In this document: in pieces, positions 62,908 to 64,000 of the stretch
How the letters are laid out: each line of letters begins with the position of its first letter
Position numbering within the stretch: the first letter of the stretch is position 1
Source: Thermomonas sp. XSG
GTDB taxonomy: Bacteria > Pseudomonadota > Gammaproteobacteria > Xanthomonadales > Xanthomonadaceae
Direction of reading: 5' to 3'
DNA: 64,000 nucleotides
NCBI RefSeq assembly: GCF_014678725.1
Contig: NZ_CP061497.1
Coordinates: forward strand, 248,001 to 312,000
The notes under the pieces: model-generated
Told to the model about the DNA's origin: nothing
The model's input: the letters and a program-made list of their open reading frames with translations, nothing else
The model's database searches: none
Translations under genes and position numbers: made by a program

Positions 62908-64000
62908 ATGATCTTCGAAACGCTCGACATCTACGGCCACGAGCAGGTCGTGTTCTGCCACAACAAGGACGCTGGCCTGAAGGCGATCATCGCCATCCAC
63001 AACACCGTGCTGGGCCCCGCGCTGGGCGGCACCCGCATGTGGCCGTACAAGAGCGAGGCGGAAGCGCTGAACGACGTGCTGCGCCTGTCGCGCGGCATGA
63101 CCTACAAGAACGCCGTGGCCGGCCTGAACATCGGCGGCGGCAAGGCGGTGATCATCGGCAACCCGGCCACCGACAAGTCCGAGGCGCTGTTCCGCGCGTT
63201 CGGCCAGTTCGTGGAGTCGCTGGGCGGCCGCTACATCACCGCCGAGGACGTCGGCATCGACGTCAACGACATGGAATACGTGTACCGCGAGACCGAGTAC
63301 GTGACCGGCGTGCACCAGGTCCACGGCGGTTCGGGCGATCCCTCGCCGTTCACCGCCTACGGTTCGCTGCAGGGCCTGATGGCCACGCTGAACCGCAAGT
63401 TCGGTGACGAGGACGTGGGCAAGTATTCCTACGCCGTGCAGGGCCTGGGCCACGTGGGCATGGAATACGTGAAGCTGCTGAAGGAACGCGGCGCCAAGAT
63501 TTTCGTCACCGACATCAACCAGGCGCTGGTGGACAAGGCCGTGACCGAGTACGGCGCCGAGGCCGTGGGCCTGGACGAGATCTACGACGTGCCGGCCGAT
63601 GTGTATTCGCCGTGCGCGCTGGGCGGCACCGTCAACGAGCAGACCCTGCCGCGCTTCAAGTTTAAGGTGATCTGCGGTTCGGCCAACAACCAGCTGGCCA
63701 ACAACGAGATCGGCGACGAGGTGGTCAAGCGCGGCATCCTGTACGCGCCCGACTACGCGGTGAACGCGGGCGGCGTGATGAACGTGGCGCTGGAGCTCGA
63801 CGGCTACAACCGCGAGCGCGCCATGCGCATGATGCGCACGATCTATCACAACCTCTCGCGCATCTACGAAATCTCCGACCGCGACGGCATCCCGACCTAC
63901 CGCGCCGCCGACCGCCTGGCCGAAGAGCGCATCGAGAAGATCGGCAAGCTGAAGCTGCCGCTGGGCCGCGGCCGCACCCGCTTCCAGGGCCGCATCCGCG
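62908..64000 (+). CDS. ldh: Leucine (branched-chain amino acid) dehydrogenase, 3' end missing
   Basis: At least 364 residues of a Glu/Leu/Phe/Val dehydrogenase, cut by the window edge without a stop; the family is about 365 long, so nearly the full protein is here. The catalytic lysine lies in GGGKAVI, the substrate-binding segment in LGPALGGTRMWPY, and the NAD-binding motif GLGHVG begins the Rossmann domain. The enzyme deaminates leucine, valine and isoleucine to 2-oxo acids, which can feed isobutyryl-CoA and so the neighbouring IcmF reaction. CGGAG lies nine bases before ATG 62908. A hairpin leader is described separately. Confidence 0.92.
   Translation, partial: MIFETLDIYGHEQVVFCHNKDAGLKAIIAIHNTVLGPALGGTRMWPYKSEAEALNDVLRLSRGMTYKNAVAGLNIGGGKAVIIGNPATDKSEALFRAFGQFVESLGGRYITAEDVGIDVNDMEYVYRETEYVTGVHQVHGGSGDPSPFTAYGSLQGLMATLNRKFGDEDVGKYSYAVQGLGHVGMEYVKLLKERGAKIFVTDINQALVDKAVTEYGAEAVGLDEIYDVPADVYSPCALGGTVNEQTLPRFKFKVICGSANNQLANNEIGDEVVKRGILYAPDYAVNAGGVMNVALELDGYNRERAMRMMRTIYHNLSRIYEISDRDGIPTYRAADRLAEERIEKIGKLKLPLGRGRTRFQGRIR

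Overview
The window is high-GC DNA (about two thirds G+C by eye), packed with genes on both strands and lacking any rRNA, tRNA, CRISPR or phage genes that I can see. Gene content suggests a gammaproteobacterium of the Xanthomonadaceae/Lysobacteraceae (Lysobacter, Thermomonas, Luteimonas or Pseudoxanthomonas type). The pointers are an IcmF-type fused acyl-CoA mutase, a leucine dehydrogenase, a REP-associated transposase with GGGGTCAG-type REPs, a GDT1-family manganese exporter behind a yybP-ykoY leader, and many GGDEF proteins. The genus is inference.

Layout. 0-5 kb: cytochrome b561, an acyltransferase, a methyltransferase, and a DUF2249 + FmdE-like pair. 5.1-7.8 kb: deoCBD nucleoside salvage operon. 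7.9-18.3 kb: three GGDEF proteins, a lipase-like hydrolase, small basic proteins and an MFS transporter. 18.4-21.5 kb: three-gene ABC export system (adaptor, FtsX-type permease, ATPase). 21.5-22.4 kb: manganese exporter behind a manganese riboswitch, with a pentanucleotide repeat tract at its promoter. 22.4-43 kb: mostly housekeeping and envelope genes (lipoproteins, FUSC, esterase, amidohydrolase, SDR, BrkB, RIO kinase, rRNA pseudouridine synthase, GST, cytochrome b plus membrane LuxR regulator, LD-carboxypeptidase, P-type ATPase). 41.4-54.4 kb: four more GGDEF proteins, pyrC, an L,D-transpeptidase, a lipoprotein, MFS and FKBP genes. 54.4-58.2 kb: an accessory segment with a RAYT transposase, several REPs, and a lower-GC two-gene module (NERD-like/SF1 helicase plus DUF2290-like protein). 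58.2-64 kb: icmF, a ChaN-type lipoprotein and leucine dehydrogenase. The dehydrogenase and mutase could both act in branched-chain acyl metabolism (valine to isobutyryl-CoA to butyryl-CoA).

Most notable points: (1) an inverted REP pair lies inside the reading frame of icmF and is translated as an interdomain linker; (2) the helicase/DUF2290 pair looks horizontally acquired and is a candidate defence-type module; (3) FNR/DNR-like boxes sit at nearly the same distance upstream of cytochrome b561, the DUF2249/FmdE pair and a DUF2892 gene, with a weaker one before deoC; (4) a (CAGAG)6 tract abuts the promoter of the manganese riboswitch; (5) seven GGDEF proteins lie within 64 kb. Start codons were moved from the longest ORF where a Shine-Dalgarno (SD) motif, signal peptide or family start argued for it; these choices are stated.
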